DNA of 64,000 nucleotides from Mesorhizobium loti. Its GTDB lineage: Bacteria; Pseudomonadota; Alphaproteobacteria; Rhizobiales; Rhizobiaceae. A program made the position numbers and the translations under genes. The stretch spans positions 4,287,001 through 4,351,000 of the forward strand of contig AP017605.1 in the NCBI GenBank assembly GCA_002356515.1. Direction: 5' to 3'. Positions 25,594 through 36,936 of this stretch are shown piece by piece. How positions within the stretch are numbered: the stretch's first letter is position 1; each line of letters starts with the position of its first letter. The notes beneath the pieces were generated by a model. It saw only the letters and a list, made by a program, of their open reading frames with translations, was not told where the DNA came from and made no database searches.

Positions 25594-26190
25594 TCACGCC
25601 TCGACCCGGGTCGACAGCATGCGCGAGGTTTCGATCAGCGTGCGGCATAGGTGCTCCATCGATTTGTACAGTCTTTCGTCACGGAAATTGCCGCCTTCGT
25701 CGAAGGCGTCGCCGCCGTCCGGCACCGAGCATTCCGGCGTCACCACCTCCATCTGGCAACGCACCAGCACGGCGCGCAGATGGTTGATGCAGCGTATGCC
25801 GGCGAAGTGGCCGTTGGAGGACGAGCATAGGCCGGCAACCTTGCCGGCAAGCGGCCTGACCGTCCGGCCGCCATCCCGGCGCACCCGGCTCACCCAGTCG
25901 ATCGTGTTCTTGAGCAGCGGCGGGATCGAGCCGTTATATTCGGGCGTCGCGATCAGCAACCCGTCATGGGCAATGATCAGACGACCGAGTTTGACGGCGT
26001 TCTCGGGAACGCCTTTTTCCTTCTCAAAATCCTCGTCGAGGATAGGCAAGGAATAATCGGCGAGCGAAATGCGGGTCACCTCGGCGCCCTGCACCGCAAG
26101 TTCCTTCTGCGCCACGTCGGCGGCCCTGCCGCTATAGGCGCCGCTGCGCACCGAGCCGGCGAAGACGAGGATTTTCGGGATCACTGCCAT
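25594..26190 (-). CDS. NAD(P)H-dependent FMN reductase
   Basis: A 198-residue flavodoxin-like reductase. The FMN phosphate loop is '[20 protein letters not shown]' and the second signature is '[20 protein letters not shown]', with 'YNGS' typical of the NADPH-dependent FMN/chromate reductase (SsuE/YieF-like) family. The start ATG 26190 fits the family ('[13 protein letters not shown]'). It reduces FMN or quinones in the cytosol; the physiological acceptor is unknown. It is the first gene of a probable three-gene operon with pyrF (11-base gap). A family-B repeat lies upstream. Confidence 0.9.
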   Translation of the reverse strand: MAVIPKILVFAGSVRSGAYSGRAADVAQKELAVQGAEVTRISLADYSLPILDEDFEKEKGVPENAVKLGRLIIAHDGLLIATPEYNGSIPPLLKNTIDWVSRVRRDGGRTVRPLAGKVAGLCSSSNGHFAGIRCINHLRAVLVRCQMEVVTPECSVPDGGDAFDEGGNFRDERLYKSMEHLCRTLIETSRMLSTRVEA

Positions 26191-26248
26191 TGGCCACCCT
26201 TGTTCCCGGACAGGTACAGCCAAGGTTCGATCAAATCAACGCCAACTT

Positions 26249-26392
26249 CGTCATCCCCGGGCGAAGCAGGAGCGAAGCTCCGTCGCGGAGACCCTGGGAT
26301 CCATTCCGTGACCTTGGCCGTGGGGTGCAGCGGAGCAGAATTATGGACTGCTGCAACGCTTTGAAGTCGCGGCATGGATCTCTGGGGTACCG
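26249..26392. repeat. Dispersed intergenic repeat (family B), copy 2
   Basis: It shares, in the same order as 5034-5140, the words 'cgtcatcc', 'gcaggagcgaagc', 'gtcgcggagaccct', 'ggatccat' and 'ccgtgac', and ends near 'ggcatggatctctgggg'. It fills the gap between the convergent/divergent borders of the FMN reductase and pmtA genes and shows no coding capacity. Confidence 0.65.
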
Positions 26393-26397
26393 AGGAA

Positions 26398-27003
26398 TTA
26401 GTGAGCTTCCCTTCGATAAATCCAAAGCTGCGTCGGCGGGATGTTGCGGAAGATGAAATCGAAATGCTTGACCGTGTAGTCGCCGCGTCCGGCCGGGATC
26501 GGCGACATCGGACCATAGGTCAGCTGCACGATCGGGCGTCCGGCTGGGATGCGGTCGAGCAGGCTTTCGATATAGGCTATGCGCTGGGCGACCGGGAAAT
26601 TGAGCAGCGGCACGCCGGAGACGACGGAATCGAAGATCATCCCGCTCCTCTCGCCAAGTGTGGCGTTGAGGTTGAAGGCGTCGCCCTCGATGACGTTGAC
26701 GCCGGGATAGAGCTGGCGCAGATGGCGCACGAAATCCGTGTTGTATTCGACCGCATAGAGGTTTTCGGGCCGCACGCCCTGGGCAAGGATGGCACGGGTG
26801 ATGACGCCGGTGCCAGGGCCGACCTCGAGCACCGGCAGGCCGGACCTCGGATTGACGATCGAGGCCATCTTGCGCGCGGTGATCGAGCTGGTCGGCACGA
26901 TCGAACCGACCGTCTTCGGCTTGTCGATCCAGCCCTTGAAGAATTTGAGTTCGTCGTCGAACTTTTCGGCAAGCGCCTTCCGCAGTCCGTGACCACGTGT
27001 CAT
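26398..27003 (-). CDS. pmtA: Phospholipid N-methyltransferase (PmtA type)
   Basis: A 201-residue SAM-dependent methyltransferase of the Rhodobacter/rhizobial PmtA type. It converts phosphatidylethanolamine to phosphatidylcholine at the inner membrane. The N-terminal amphipathic stretch ('DDELKFFKGWIDKPKTVGSI') and the SAM motif 'LPVLEVGPGTGVITRAIL' are characteristic. 'SGVPLLNFPVAQRIAYIESL' and 'IVQLTYGPMSPIP' follow as in the family. ATG 27003 is preceded by GAGGAG and fits family length (~200); the longer frame to 27060 is not needed. Phosphatidylcholine is a major rhizobial membrane lipid and matters for plant interaction. Confidence 0.9.
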   Translation of the reverse strand: MTRGHGLRKALAEKFDDELKFFKGWIDKPKTVGSIVPTSSITARKMASIVNPRSGLPVLEVGPGTGVITRAILAQGVRPENLYAVEYNTDFVRHLRQLYPGVNVIEGDAFNLNATLGERSGMIFDSVVSGVPLLNFPVAQRIAYIESLLDRIPAGRPIVQLTYGPMSPIPAGRGDYTVKHFDFIFRNIPPTQLWIYRREAH

Positions 27004-27152
27004 GCAAGCTCTCCTCAAGGCTCCCCGCAAGCTACTTAACACCTGGTTGACGCAAGGCAAGGCGTAGCGAGACGCATGTCGTGGATAAGATAGATTTCGT
27101 CGCGTCTCAAAATGCGGCGCGTTTCATCGATTCCTGCGCCGTTCCTGCACAG

Positions 27153-28283
27153 TCAGCTCTCGCCGAAGGATTCGAAGAAATCCTTCATGCGGGCGAAAAA
27201 CCCGCTCGATTGGGGCGAATTGTCCTGCGAGGAGAGCTGTTCGAACTCCTCCAGCAATTCGCGCTGGCGGCGGGTCAGGTTCTGCGGCGTCTCGACAGCG
27301 GTCTGGATGTAGAGGTCGCCGACATTGGGCTGGCGCAGCACCGGCATGCCCTTGCCCTTGAGCCGGAACTGGCGTCCGTTCTGGGTGCCTTCGGGCACTT
27401 TCACCTTGGTCTGGCTGCCGTCCAGCGTCGTCACCTCGAAAGAGCCGCCGAGGGCCGCCGTCGTCATCGAGATCGGCACTTTGCAATAGAGATCGGCGCC
27501 ATCGCGTTGGAAGAATTCGTGCGGCTTCACCGCCAGGAAAATATAGAGGTCGCCCGAAGGGCCGCCGCGCAGGCCGGCCTCGCCCTCATTGGCAAGGCGG
27601 ATGCGGGTGCCGTCCTCGATGCCGGCCGGAATGTTGACCGACAGCGAACGCTCCTCGGTGACGCGGCCCTGGCCTGCGCATTTCGGGCACGGATCCTTGA
27701 TGGTCTGGCCGCGGCCCTGGCATTGCGGGCAGGTGCGCTCGATCGAGAAGAAGCCTTGCGTGGCGCGTACCTTGCCATGGCCATGGCACATCGAGCAGGT
27801 CACCGGCTGGGTGCCGGGCTTGGCGCCGCTGCCTGAGCATTCCGTGCACGAGATCGAGGCCGGAACGCGGATCTGCGCGGTCTTGCCGGCAAACGCCTCT
27901 TCCAGCGAGATTTCCATATTGTAGCGCAGGTCGGCGCCACGCTCGCGGCCGCCGGACGAACGACGCTGCCGCCCGCCCATCATGTCCCCGAAAATATCCT
28001 CGAAAATGTCGGCGAAGCCGCCGGCGCCAAAGCCTTGCGCGCCGCCATTCATGCCGCCCTGTTCGAAGGCAGCGTGGCCGAAACGGTCATAGGCCGCGCG
28101 CTTCTGCGGGTCCTTCAGCGTCTCGTAGGCTTCGTTGATTTCCTTGAACTTGTGCTCGCAGGAATGATCGCCGGGATTGCGGTCAGGATGGAACTGCATG
28201 GCGAGCTTGCGGAAAGCGCTCTTGAGCTCCTTCTCGTCGGCGCCCTTTTGTACGCCCAGCGTTTCGTAGAAATCAGCTTTCAT
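27153..28283 (-). CDS. dnaJ: Chaperone DnaJ
   Basis: A 376-residue type I Hsp40 co-chaperone. The J domain (1-70) has the essential HPD in '[12 protein letters not shown]'. A Gly/Phe-rich linker ('[20 protein letters not shown]') follows, then the zinc domain with four intact CxxCxGxG motifs: 'CTECSGSG', 'CSMCHGHG', 'CPQCQGRG' and 'CPKCAGQG'. The C-terminal substrate-binding domains follow. It stimulates DnaK ATPase and delivers unfolded proteins. It lies downstream of dnaK in the same direction, but a strong terminator stands between them, so expression is either reduced read-through or from its own promoter in 28284-28450. Confidence 0.97.
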   Translation of the reverse strand: MKADFYETLGVQKGADEKELKSAFRKLAMQFHPDRNPGDHSCEHKFKEINEAYETLKDPQKRAAYDRFGHAAFEQGGMNGGAQGFGAGGFADIFEDIFGDMMGGRQRRSSGGRERGADLRYNMEISLEEAFAGKTAQIRVPASISCTECSGSGAKPGTQPVTCSMCHGHGKVRATQGFFSIERTCPQCQGRGQTIKDPCPKCAGQGRVTEERSLSVNIPAGIEDGTRIRLANEGEAGLRGGPSGDLYIFLAVKPHEFFQRDGADLYCKVPISMTTAALGGSFEVTTLDGSQTKVKVPEGTQNGRQFRLKGKGMPVLRQPNVGDLYIQTAVETPQNLTRRQRELLEEFEQLSSQDNSPQSSGFFARMKDFFESFGES

Positions 28284-28450
28284 TTTTTCCCGCTGTCCGG
28301 ATGCTCAACGTCTTGATGCATTGTTGCGTCGTTTGCCGGCACGTTGCCTCGATTTAGGATCGGTGCCGCCCGGATGCCAGTGCTGGTGTGCGTCTGTCCG
28401 GGTTTTTCTGTCATTTTTTGGAGAGGTCCCGCACTTTTTTGGCAAGGGTT

Positions 28451-28482
28451 GCAAAAAAGCCCGGCTTTACGCCGGGCTTTCC
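28451..28482 (-). terminator. Rho-independent terminator after dnaK
   Basis: On the leftward strand, a perfect 10-base stem (28480-28471 with 28465-28456, AAAGCCCGGC/GCCGGGCTTT) with a 5-base loop runs straight into a T tract (the six A's at 28453-28458 on the plus strand). It ends dnaK transcripts about 25 bases after the stop codon and separates dnaK from dnaJ. Confidence 0.85.
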
Positions 28483-28505
28483 GCTTTATCTTGCCGTCAG
28501 GCGGC

Positions 28506-30422
<1,917 letters not shown>

Positions 30423-30910
30423 TTTTCTAGTCTCTCCTCTAAGCAGGCTTTCAGGACCCATGAAGGCGTTCCGACGAAAGCCCCTGTTCATAAGAAATCC
30501 CGTCCGGCCACCAGTGTTGCGGCGCCGCACGGCTTGGCGCGTATATAAGAACAGGCGGCATCGGGCGCAAGCATTCTGCGCAAGGCTTCCGTGAACCTTT
30601 CCACCTCCGCCCGCGACTGAGGTCCAGGTGCCGCATGGTGCGGCCCGGAAAGGATGCCCCCATGACCAGCAACCCAGAGGCTCTGAGGTCTCCGGGAACA
30701 ACAGGAGCTCGGCGCGACCACCGCCTTCGGGACGGGGTCGATGCGCTGGGCTTCCCGCTGATTCCGTTGACCCTGCGTAAGAGCAGGCGTATCGTGACAA
30801 TGAGGAAAGCAGACAATTCGATCAGGGAAGAACGAGCCGGACCGCCGCGCCTTGCCCTGGTTCGCGCGGCTCAGCCGGAGGTTCCGCCCATAGACTTCGG
30901 GGGGAGTTCT
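30423..30910. other. Divergent intergenic region, dnaK and secreted-protein promoters
   Basis: There are 488 bases without a convincing gene. The left part holds the sigma-32-like dnaK promoter (30542-30571, leftward). For the rightward gene, TTGACC (30767-30772) and TATCGT (30790-30795) are separated by exactly 17 bases, a good sigma-70-type promoter candidate 115 bases before the ATG at 30911. A frame open through 30635-30910 in phase with the secreted protein has no conserved features and lies upstream of a strong ribosome binding site. Confidence 0.55.
30542..30571 (-). promoter_or_regulatory. Sigma-32 (RpoH)-type heat-shock promoter of dnaK
   Basis: Read leftward, CTTG (30571-30568), with CGCC following, is separated by 18 bases from CTTATATA (30549-30542). 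This fits the alphaproteobacterial RpoH pattern (CTTG ... about 17-18 ... C-TATAT). It is about 120 bases upstream of the dnaK ATG, with nothing else between. Confidence 0.7.
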
Positions 30911-32872
30911 ATGTCTTGCGATCACGGCCCGTTCGTGCCTTCTTTCACCAGCCGTTTGCTCCGCCTGATCAAGGCAACCGGCGGATTTGTTGTATTTGCC
31001 CTGACCGCCAGCCTTTGGCTTGGCGGCGCCGCCAAGGCGCAGGACACCCAGATCATCTATCCCGGCTCGATGGCGGTTACCGGATTTTCCGGCACCATCA
31101 TCCCCAATTTCGACGAAGGCCTGCCACCCGGGGTCGATCCGGTCGATGAAACCTTTATCGACACCACGCGGGCCACTCTGCGCGTTTTCGACGTTTCGCA
31201 TCTCGGCGGGCCGGCTTCGGGCCAGCTCGTCTTCACGCCGCCGCCTTTCGAGGTCACGGCCGGCCAGATCGGCCAGGTTTTCGGCCTCACCTATGATGAC
31301 GGCGTGCGCGATGGTGTTCCGTCGGGCATTCCCAATCTTTATGCCGCCGCCACCTCGCTGCACGGCATCCGCATCGTCACGCCGGATACCGACAGTGACG
31401 GCAGGCCTGAGCGGCAGCGCCGAGGCACGGCAGGCGCCACCTTTATGGAAGGCCAATTCGGCGGCGAAAACGGCGGCGGGCCAGGCACCATCTGGAAGAT
31501 CGACGGCATCACCGGCCAGGTCGCCAAATTCGCCGACATCGACACCAACAGCGGTCCCGGCATCGGCAATCTCACCTTCGATCCGAACCATCGCCAGTTC
31601 TTCGCCTCGGACCTCGACACCGGCCTGATCCATCGCATCGACGCCACCGGCGGATTGATCGACACGTTCGATCATGGTGTCGCCGGGCGCCCGGCGCATG
31701 GTCTGGCTCCCGTCGCCGACGATGGCGCGGTGATGGACATACAGGGTGCCGCCTTCGACACGGAAGATCCCGAGACATGGGGCTACACCCAGGACGAGCG
31801 CCGCGTCTGGGCCGTCTCCTATCACGGTGGCCGGCTCTATTATTCTGTCGGCGAAAAGTCGGAAATCTGGTCGGTGGGCATTGCCCGCGACGGCAGCTTT
31901 GCCGGCGACCCGCGCTGGGAGCTGACGGTCAAGGCCGACAAGGACTACGCCGTCACCGACATCGCCTTCGACAATAGCGGCATCATGTACCTGGCCCAGC
32001 GCGGCCCGGTCGAAAACCGCTACGATTACAGCCGCTTCGCCGATTCCGGAAAGGGCGAGGTCATCCGCTATTTCAGAGAAAACCCGGACGATCCGGCAAC
32101 GGAATCGGTCTGGGTGGAAGTGCCGCAGGAATATGCGGTCGGTTTCCCGCAAGGCAACCGGCAGTCGGCCGGCGGCCTCGACCTGCAATATGGCTATGAT
32201 GCCGACGGCAATCTCGACACCTCGGTGTGCACGCAGACGCTGGTCAACACCGGCGACAAATTGCGCGACAATCCGACGCTTGCCGAGCAACTCGCCGCCG
32301 GCGGGCCGCTCGCCGTGCATGGCGTGCAGATCACGCCCAAGGACCTGGTCAAGCCGGCCAATGTGCCGCCTTTCGGCTCCTGGTTCGTCGATTTCGACGG
32401 CTATTTCGAGGATCCCGAGGTGGAAGGCCATGTCGGCGACGTCGCCGTCTGGCATCCCTGCGAGGGGCGTGCCGGCTATTATGAAGAAATTCCGGGCGGC
32501 TATTTGCCCCCCTTCTACCCGCCGGACTTCCCACCACCCGGCAATCTGCCTCCCTGTCTCGATGTCGAGGATATCAGGTATTACTGCACGCCTTCGGGCC
32601 TCGAGGCCGATCTCTATCTCCATGACCATGCCGGCTTCGGCGGCGATTCGATCAAGGCCCAGTCCAGGACGCCAGGCGTCGGGGTGACTTCACCCATGTC
32701 GCATGCGCCCGGCACGCCGTACACGATCAACATCACCGGCCACTATCCGGGCGACAGAGTGGATGTTGGGCTTTGCTTCTACAGGAAGTCCGACAAGGAC
32801 AAGGGTGGCTACTACCCTTGCTGCAAGATGACCTTGCCGCTCCGCACCCCAGCCGTCAGCTGCGAACGTTGA
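30911..32872 (+). CDS. Large secreted protein, probable beta-propeller with C-terminal cysteine module
   Basis: A 653-residue exported protein. The signal peptide (~1-43) ends 'AAKA'. The body (~45-480) resembles a propeller or NHL-like fold, with repeated short strands such as 'GTIWKIDGITGQVAKF', 'IGNLTFDPNHRQFFASDLDT' and 'VTDIAFDNSGIMYLAQRG'. A Pro-rich linker ('PPFYPPDFPPPGNLPP') leads to a C-terminal module (residues 549-651). That module has Cys at both ends, 'CLDVEDIRYYC', a 'PGD' and a 'CC' pair, and is closely paralleled in the next protein. The ATG has GGGGGGAG upstream. The next gene starts 10 bases later, so they form an operon. Function unknown; cell surface or periplasm expected. 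Confidence 0.72.
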   Translation: MSCDHGPFVPSFTSRLLRLIKATGGFVVFALTASLWLGGAAKAQDTQIIYPGSMAVTGFSGTIIPNFDEGLPPGVDPVDETFIDTTRATLRVFDVSHLGGPASGQLVFTPPPFEVTAGQIGQVFGLTYDDGVRDGVPSGIPNLYAAATSLHGIRIVTPDTDSDGRPERQRRGTAGATFMEGQFGGENGGGPGTIWKIDGITGQVAKFADIDTNSGPGIGNLTFDPNHRQFFASDLDTGLIHRIDATGGLIDTFDHGVAGRPAHGLAPVADDGAVMDIQGAAFDTEDPETWGYTQDERRVWAVSYHGGRLYYSVGEKSEIWSVGIARDGSFAGDPRWELTVKADKDYAVTDIAFDNSGIMYLAQRGPVENRYDYSRFADSGKGEVIRYFRENPDDPATESVWVEVPQEYAVGFPQGNRQSAGGLDLQYGYDADGNLDTSVCTQTLVNTGDKLRDNPTLAEQLAAGGPLAVHGVQITPKDLVKPANVPPFGSWFVDFDGYFEDPEVEGHVGDVAVWHPCEGRAGYYEEIPGGYLPPFYPPDFPPPGNLPPCLDVEDIRYYCTPSGLEADLYLHDHAGFGGDSIKAQSRTPGVGVTSPMSHAPGTPYTINITGHYPGDRVDVGLCFYRKSDKDKGGYYPCCKMTLPLRTPAVSCER

Positions 32873-32882
32873 GGAGGGGAAG

Positions 32883-35800
32883 ATGAACAATCTCGCACTC
32901 TCCCCGCTCGCGCAAAACAACGCAACCGTCATGGAGACGATCATGAAACCCCTGTCATACGCCAGGCGCGGCGCGCGCTGGCTGATGGCGGCCGGTATCG
33001 CGGTCGCCATGTTCACCCCTCTGGCAAGCCATGCGGAAGACGCTGTTCCGATCACCCCGGAACTGAGGCTCGACCTCGACAATTCGCGCGTCGTAAATCC
33101 GCGGCCGGAACGGGTCGTCCCCTTCTTCACCAAAAGAGGCACCCAGAGAGGCTGCGACTATGTCGTCTACTCCCTGAGCTTCGGCCTGCGCGGTGATCCG
33201 CAGGGCTTTGCCGACCCAGGCCTGGTGGCCTTGCTCAAGAAACTCAAGATCGAGTTCAAGGACCAGCTTCCGCACGGCCTTTCGATCGTCAACGTCAATG
33301 TGTCCGGCGACGGCACCGATGCCTCCGGCGGGCCACTGCCGGGCGCGACGATCAGCAATTCGGCGGGTCCCAACGACACGGCAACGGTGTCCGATTTCCG
33401 GCTCTCCGCCGCCGATCTCGACGGTGCGGGTGCCGCCAACGAACGCGTCATCAATTTCCAGATCACGGCCAAGATCGACCATGCGGCGTTCCCCGCGCCG
33501 ACGATCGTCGACAATCAGGGCCTGATCAAGGTGAGCAATGAAGCCGGCACCGGGACCATCATCCCGTCGCAGGATCCGAGCAAGCCCGACGACGGCGACT
33601 ACAAGACCGGCATCAAGACCTCGATCAAGATCGATGTCACCAAGTGCGAACCACCGCCACCACCTCCCGGCAAGGAATGCTTCAAGGTGGAACGCGGCAC
33701 GGTCGATTGCGTGCCCGGCGGTGGCGCCTTCATCTACCACATGCCTGTCGGCCCCGAGATGGGCGGCAAGTGGGTGCAGGTGTCGACCACCACGCCCGGC
33801 ATCACCATCATCCCCGACACCCAGCTGGTGCCTCCGGGCGGTGGTGTGCTCAACTGGAAGATCGTCGGGGCATCGCCCGGCGACGTCATCCACCTCATCG
33901 TCACCGGTATCGAGACCTATGCCGGGCCGAAGGAGGGCTGGGGCCTGTGCTGCACGCAGACCATCGACATCGTCATCCCGCGTGACCAGCGCTGCCCGCC
34001 CAAGGACAAGGAGCCGGATCTCAAGGTCGAGAAACGCGCCGATGTCCCGCGCTGCACCATGGCCGGCGGCTGCGACTTCACCATCAGGGTCACCAATGTC
34101 GGCACCGCGCCCTATAACGGCAAGATCGTGCTCGACGAGGTGACGCTGCCGGCCGGTTCGACGTTGAGTTCAGGGCCCAATCCGCCCTGGGTCTGCGTGC
34201 CCGGCACCACCCCGATGATGTGTACCTATCCGGTGACCACGCTCAATCCGGGGGCTTTCGTCGACCTCAAGCTCGGCTTCAAGCCGGCGGCGGGCTGGCA
34301 AGGCCCGGTGCTGCGCAACTGCGCCACCTATAACTATCCGGCCAGCGGCAAGCCGCTGTTCGGCAGCCAGGCCAACGACCGCGGCTGTGCCTCGATCCCG
34401 ATCTGCCGCCGTGGCGATCGTGACCGCGACTGCCAGCCGCCGGTCGAGAAGAAAGTCGACCTGATCCTGAAGAAGCGCGCCCGTATCCCGGTCTGCACGC
34501 CGGACGGTGTCTGCTACTTCATCATCGACATCATCAACAACGGCACATCGACCTATAACGGGCCGCTGACGGTGGTCGACAACTATCCCGGCGGCGCGCC
34601 GGCCTCCTCGACCTTCGGCCCGAGCCCACCCTGGACATGCGGACCGAACGGCCCCGGCCAGTTCCGCTGCGACAATGCAGGCATCTCATTGCCCGCGGGC
34701 GCCTCGACGCCGATCTTCGTCAAGGCGGTCATGCCGGCCGGCTACCAGTCGGATACGGTCGAAAACTGCGCCGCGGTGAAGGCCATCCCCGGTGAGGTCG
34801 ACCTCACCAACAACAAGGCCTGCGCCAAGGAACGCATCCGTCGTCCCAATGGCGGCCAGCCTGGCCTGCGCATCACCAAGGTGTGCAACGGCTCGCTGGC
34901 TGGTGCCGCGGTCATCTCTTGCCGCATCACCGTCTCCAACGCCGGCACGGCAGCCCCTACCGGTCCGGTGCGGGTCAACGATGCCGCCACGCTGGTGTCG
35001 GGCGGCGCGCCTGTCCAGATCCAGACCGTCACTCCCGACGGCGCGGAATGGGCGTGCGGACCGGTTCCGGCCAACACGCTGTCGTGCCAGATTCCTGGTG
35101 CCGTCATGACACCTGGAACCAGCCGCCACTTCGACGTGACGGTCTCGGCCAATGGCGAGTTCGAGAACTGCGCGCGCGGCTCCTATGGGCCGGCGCCAGG
35201 CGACGACATCGTCTATCCGATCGGCCAGGCCTGCGCCAAGGGCGGCGGCTCTTCGACCATCCGAGTCGAGAAAACCGGCGACCGCGAGTGCAAGCTTGGC
35301 CAGCCCTGCTCGTTCGACATCACCATCACCAATGACGGGACGAGCCCCTTCTCCGGCCCGGTTCGCATCGGCGATGCGATCGGCGTCGAAGGTCTCGGCC
35401 GGCTGGATGGCGTTGCGATCACCTCGATCGACCCGCCCTTCGGCTGCTCGCCGGAGCCGATGACATTGCCGGCCTCCTGCATTGCCAACCTGACGCTCGG
35501 CGCCGGCGAAAGCCAGTCGCACCATGTCACCGTGGTCATTCCCGACGACGGGCGTCTGGCCAACCTGCAGGGCAACGTCGATGGTCAGAACTGCGTTGGC
35601 GTCCTGTCTCCCGACACGAGGGTGCAGGGCGGCGGCGACGTGCTGTCCAAGGACGCCAACGTGCAGGGTGATCGCGGCAAGGCCTATGCGTGCCACCCCT
35701 TCGTCATCACCCATGAGGTGAAGAATGAGTGCTCGCCGGGCTTCGTCATGAACGACGCCGGCCGCTGTGTCTGCCCGGAAGGCACCACCTTCCGCAACGG

Positions 35801-36728
35801 CCAGTGCACCGGCGGCGGCACCAACATTCTGCCGACGCCTCCGCCGCCGAAGCGCTGCGTGCTGCTCGAAGGCCAGATCCGCACCGAGGACGGGCGCTGC
35901 ATCTGCCCGCGCGGCACGCAACTGGAGAACGGGAAGTGCGTCAGGACCGACAGGCCTGAGCAGTGCACCATCCGTGGCCAGATCCATGATGCCGATGGCA
36001 ATTGTATCTGCCCGCAAGGGACCGAGGTGCGCAACGGCGCCTGCCGACCGATCCGGCCGAAGCCCGAGCAGTGCCGCATCCCCGGCCAGATTCGCAATGC
36101 CGATGGCGATTGTGTCTGTCCGCAAGGGACCGAGGTGCGCAACGGCGCCTGCCGTCCGGTCCGGCCGAAGCCTCAGCAGTGCCGCATCCCCGGCCAGATC
36201 CGCAACGCCGATGGTGATTGCGTCTGCCCGCAAGGGACCGAGGTGCGCAATGGCGCCTGCCGACCGGTCCGGCCGAAGCCTGACCAGTGCACCATCCGCG
36301 GCCAGGTGCACGATGCCAATGGCGATTGCGTCTGCCCGCGTGGGACCGAGGTGATCGACGGCGCATGCCGGCGCAAGCAGCCGCAACTGGAGCAGTGCGA
36401 CATACGCGGCCAGGTCCACAACAAGCGCGGCGAGTGCGTCTGTCCGCGTGGGACCGAGGTCATCGACGGCGCGTGCCGCAAGCCCAGGCAACAGACGGAA
36501 TGCGCACCGGGCTCGCAGATGGTCGATGGCCAGTGCCAGCCGATCTTCAGGCGGCGCTGCCCGGAAGGCACGATTGGGCGCTATCCCAACTGCCGGCCGA
36601 TACGCGGGCAGCCGTCGCTGGAGATCAACCCGGGCCTGCTGCTGCAGCAGGTCCTGCCGCGGCGCCAGCCGCAAACAGAACAGCAGGATCCGGCACCAAA
36701 CAGGATCCTGAAACTCCAGCAGCAGTAA
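32883..36728 (+). CDS. Giant secreted protein: cysteine module, four DUF11-like domains, Cys-rich tandem repeats
   Basis: A 1281-residue exported protein. The signal peptide ends 'PLASHA'. From 32883 it is long; an in-frame ATG at 32943 with GGAG six bases upstream would give a normal-length one. Order: unique N-terminal domain (~50-260); the shared ~105-residue cysteine module (266-371: 'ECFKVERGTVDC', 'PGD', 'LCCTQ'); four DUF11/CARDB-like beta domains starting near 377, 524, 659 and 791 (for example 'DFTIRVTNVGTAPYNGKIVL'); then from ~947 seven Cys-rich units, five of them exact 36-residue tandem copies; and a basic-Pro/Gln tail. DUF11 domains are typical of surface proteins. No anchor, sorting or autotransporter signal is seen. 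Confidence 0.75.
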   Translation: MNNLALSPLAQNNATVMETIMKPLSYARRGARWLMAAGIAVAMFTPLASHAEDAVPITPELRLDLDNSRVVNPRPERVVPFFTKRGTQRGCDYVVYSLSFGLRGDPQGFADPGLVALLKKLKIEFKDQLPHGLSIVNVNVSGDGTDASGGPLPGATISNSAGPNDTATVSDFRLSAADLDGAGAANERVINFQITAKIDHAAFPAPTIVDNQGLIKVSNEAGTGTIIPSQDPSKPDDGDYKTGIKTSIKIDVTKCEPPPPPPGKECFKVERGTVDCVPGGGAFIYHMPVGPEMGGKWVQVSTTTPGITIIPDTQLVPPGGGVLNWKIVGASPGDVIHLIVTGIETYAGPKEGWGLCCTQTIDIVIPRDQRCPPKDKEPDLKVEKRADVPRCTMAGGCDFTIRVTNVGTAPYNGKIVLDEVTLPAGSTLSSGPNPPWVCVPGTTPMMCTYPVTTLNPGAFVDLKLGFKPAAGWQGPVLRNCATYNYPASGKPLFGSQANDRGCASIPICRRGDRDRDCQPPVEKKVDLILKKRARIPVCTPDGVCYFIIDIINNGTSTYNGPLTVVDNYPGGAPASSTFGPSPPWTCGPNGPGQFRCDNAGISLPAGASTPIFVKAVMPAGYQSDTVENCAAVKAIPGEVDLTNNKACAKERIRRPNGGQPGLRITKVCNGSLAGAAVISCRITVSNAGTAAPTGPVRVNDAATLVSGGAPVQIQTVTPDGAEWACGPVPANTLSCQIPGAVMTPGTSRHFDVTVSANGEFENCARGSYGPAPGDDIVYPIGQACAKGGGSSTIRVEKTGDRECKLGQPCSFDITITNDGTSPFSGPVRIGDAIGVEGLGRLDGVAITSIDPPFGCSPEPMTLPASCIANLTLGAGESQSHHVTVVIPDDGRLANLQGNVDGQNCVGVLSPDTRVQGGGDVLSKDANVQGDRGKAYACHPFVITHEVKNECSPGFVMNDAGRCVCPEGTTFRNGQCTGGGTNILPTPPPPKRCVLLEGQIRTEDGRCICPRGTQLENGKCVRTDRPEQCTIRGQIHDADGNCICPQGTEVRNGACRPIRPKPEQCRIPGQIRNADGDCVCPQGTEVRNGACRPVRPKPQQCRIPGQIRNADGDCVCPQGTEVRNGACRPVRPKPDQCTIRGQVHDANGDCVCPRGTEVIDGACRRKQPQLEQCDIRGQVHNKRGECVCPRGTEVIDGACRKPRQQTECAPGSQMVDGQCQPIFRRRCPEGTIGRYPNCRPIRGQPSLEINPGLLLQQVLPRRQPQTEQQDPAPNRILKLQQQ
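35955..36494 (+). repeat. Five 108-base in-frame tandem repeats
   Basis: Five consecutive 36-codon units, each built as 'QC.I.GQ......G.C.CP.GTEV..GAC' (four Cys per unit). Units 2 and 3 are almost identical in DNA, while units 1, 4 and 5 differ more. Two less similar units precede them (from ~35724). Such arrays can change copy number by slipped-strand or recombination events, always in frame because 108 is a multiple of three. Confidence 0.9.
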
Positions 36729-36753
36729 CCATCTGCTCGACACCAGACCAGAG

Positions 36754-36785
36754 ACCCGCCGGAGCAATCCGGCGGGTTCTTCGTC
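36754..36785 (+). terminator. Rho-independent terminator after the DUF11 protein
   Basis: ACCCGCCGG (36754-36762) pairs perfectly with CCGGCGGGT (36769-36777) around a 6-base loop and is followed by TCTTCGTC. It closes the two-gene secreted-protein operon 26 bases after the stop codon. Confidence 0.75.
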
Positions 36786-36936
36786 ATGTCCCGGCAAGCG
36801 CGAACAGCTCCAGGAGCCGCAGCGCCACCCAAGCCTGTGGAGCCGCCATGCCTGCACCCTCGACAAGTCACCCGCCGGGCATTAGGCAGTCGGTCCAGGA
36901 TGAGCGGACGAAAAGCCCGTCCGGAAAGGCTGCTAT

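Noticed and set aside
30423..30800. N-terminal extension of dnaK
   Set aside because: DnaK starts at '[14 protein letters not shown]'. The upstream frame covers the sigma-32-like promoter and leader.
30635..30910. N-terminal extension of the propeller-like secreted protein
   Set aside because: The extra 92 residues would bury the signal peptide. A strong ribosome binding site and a good signal sequence start at 30911, and a promoter candidate lies within the extension.
35955..36494. Possible CRISPR-like array
   Set aside because: The repeats are 108 bases, contiguous, in frame within a gene and have no spacers.
34686..36866. A 726-codon leftward frame opposite the DUF11 protein
   Set aside because: It crosses the terminator at 36754 and only mirrors the tandem repeats of the real gene; no signal peptide or domain.
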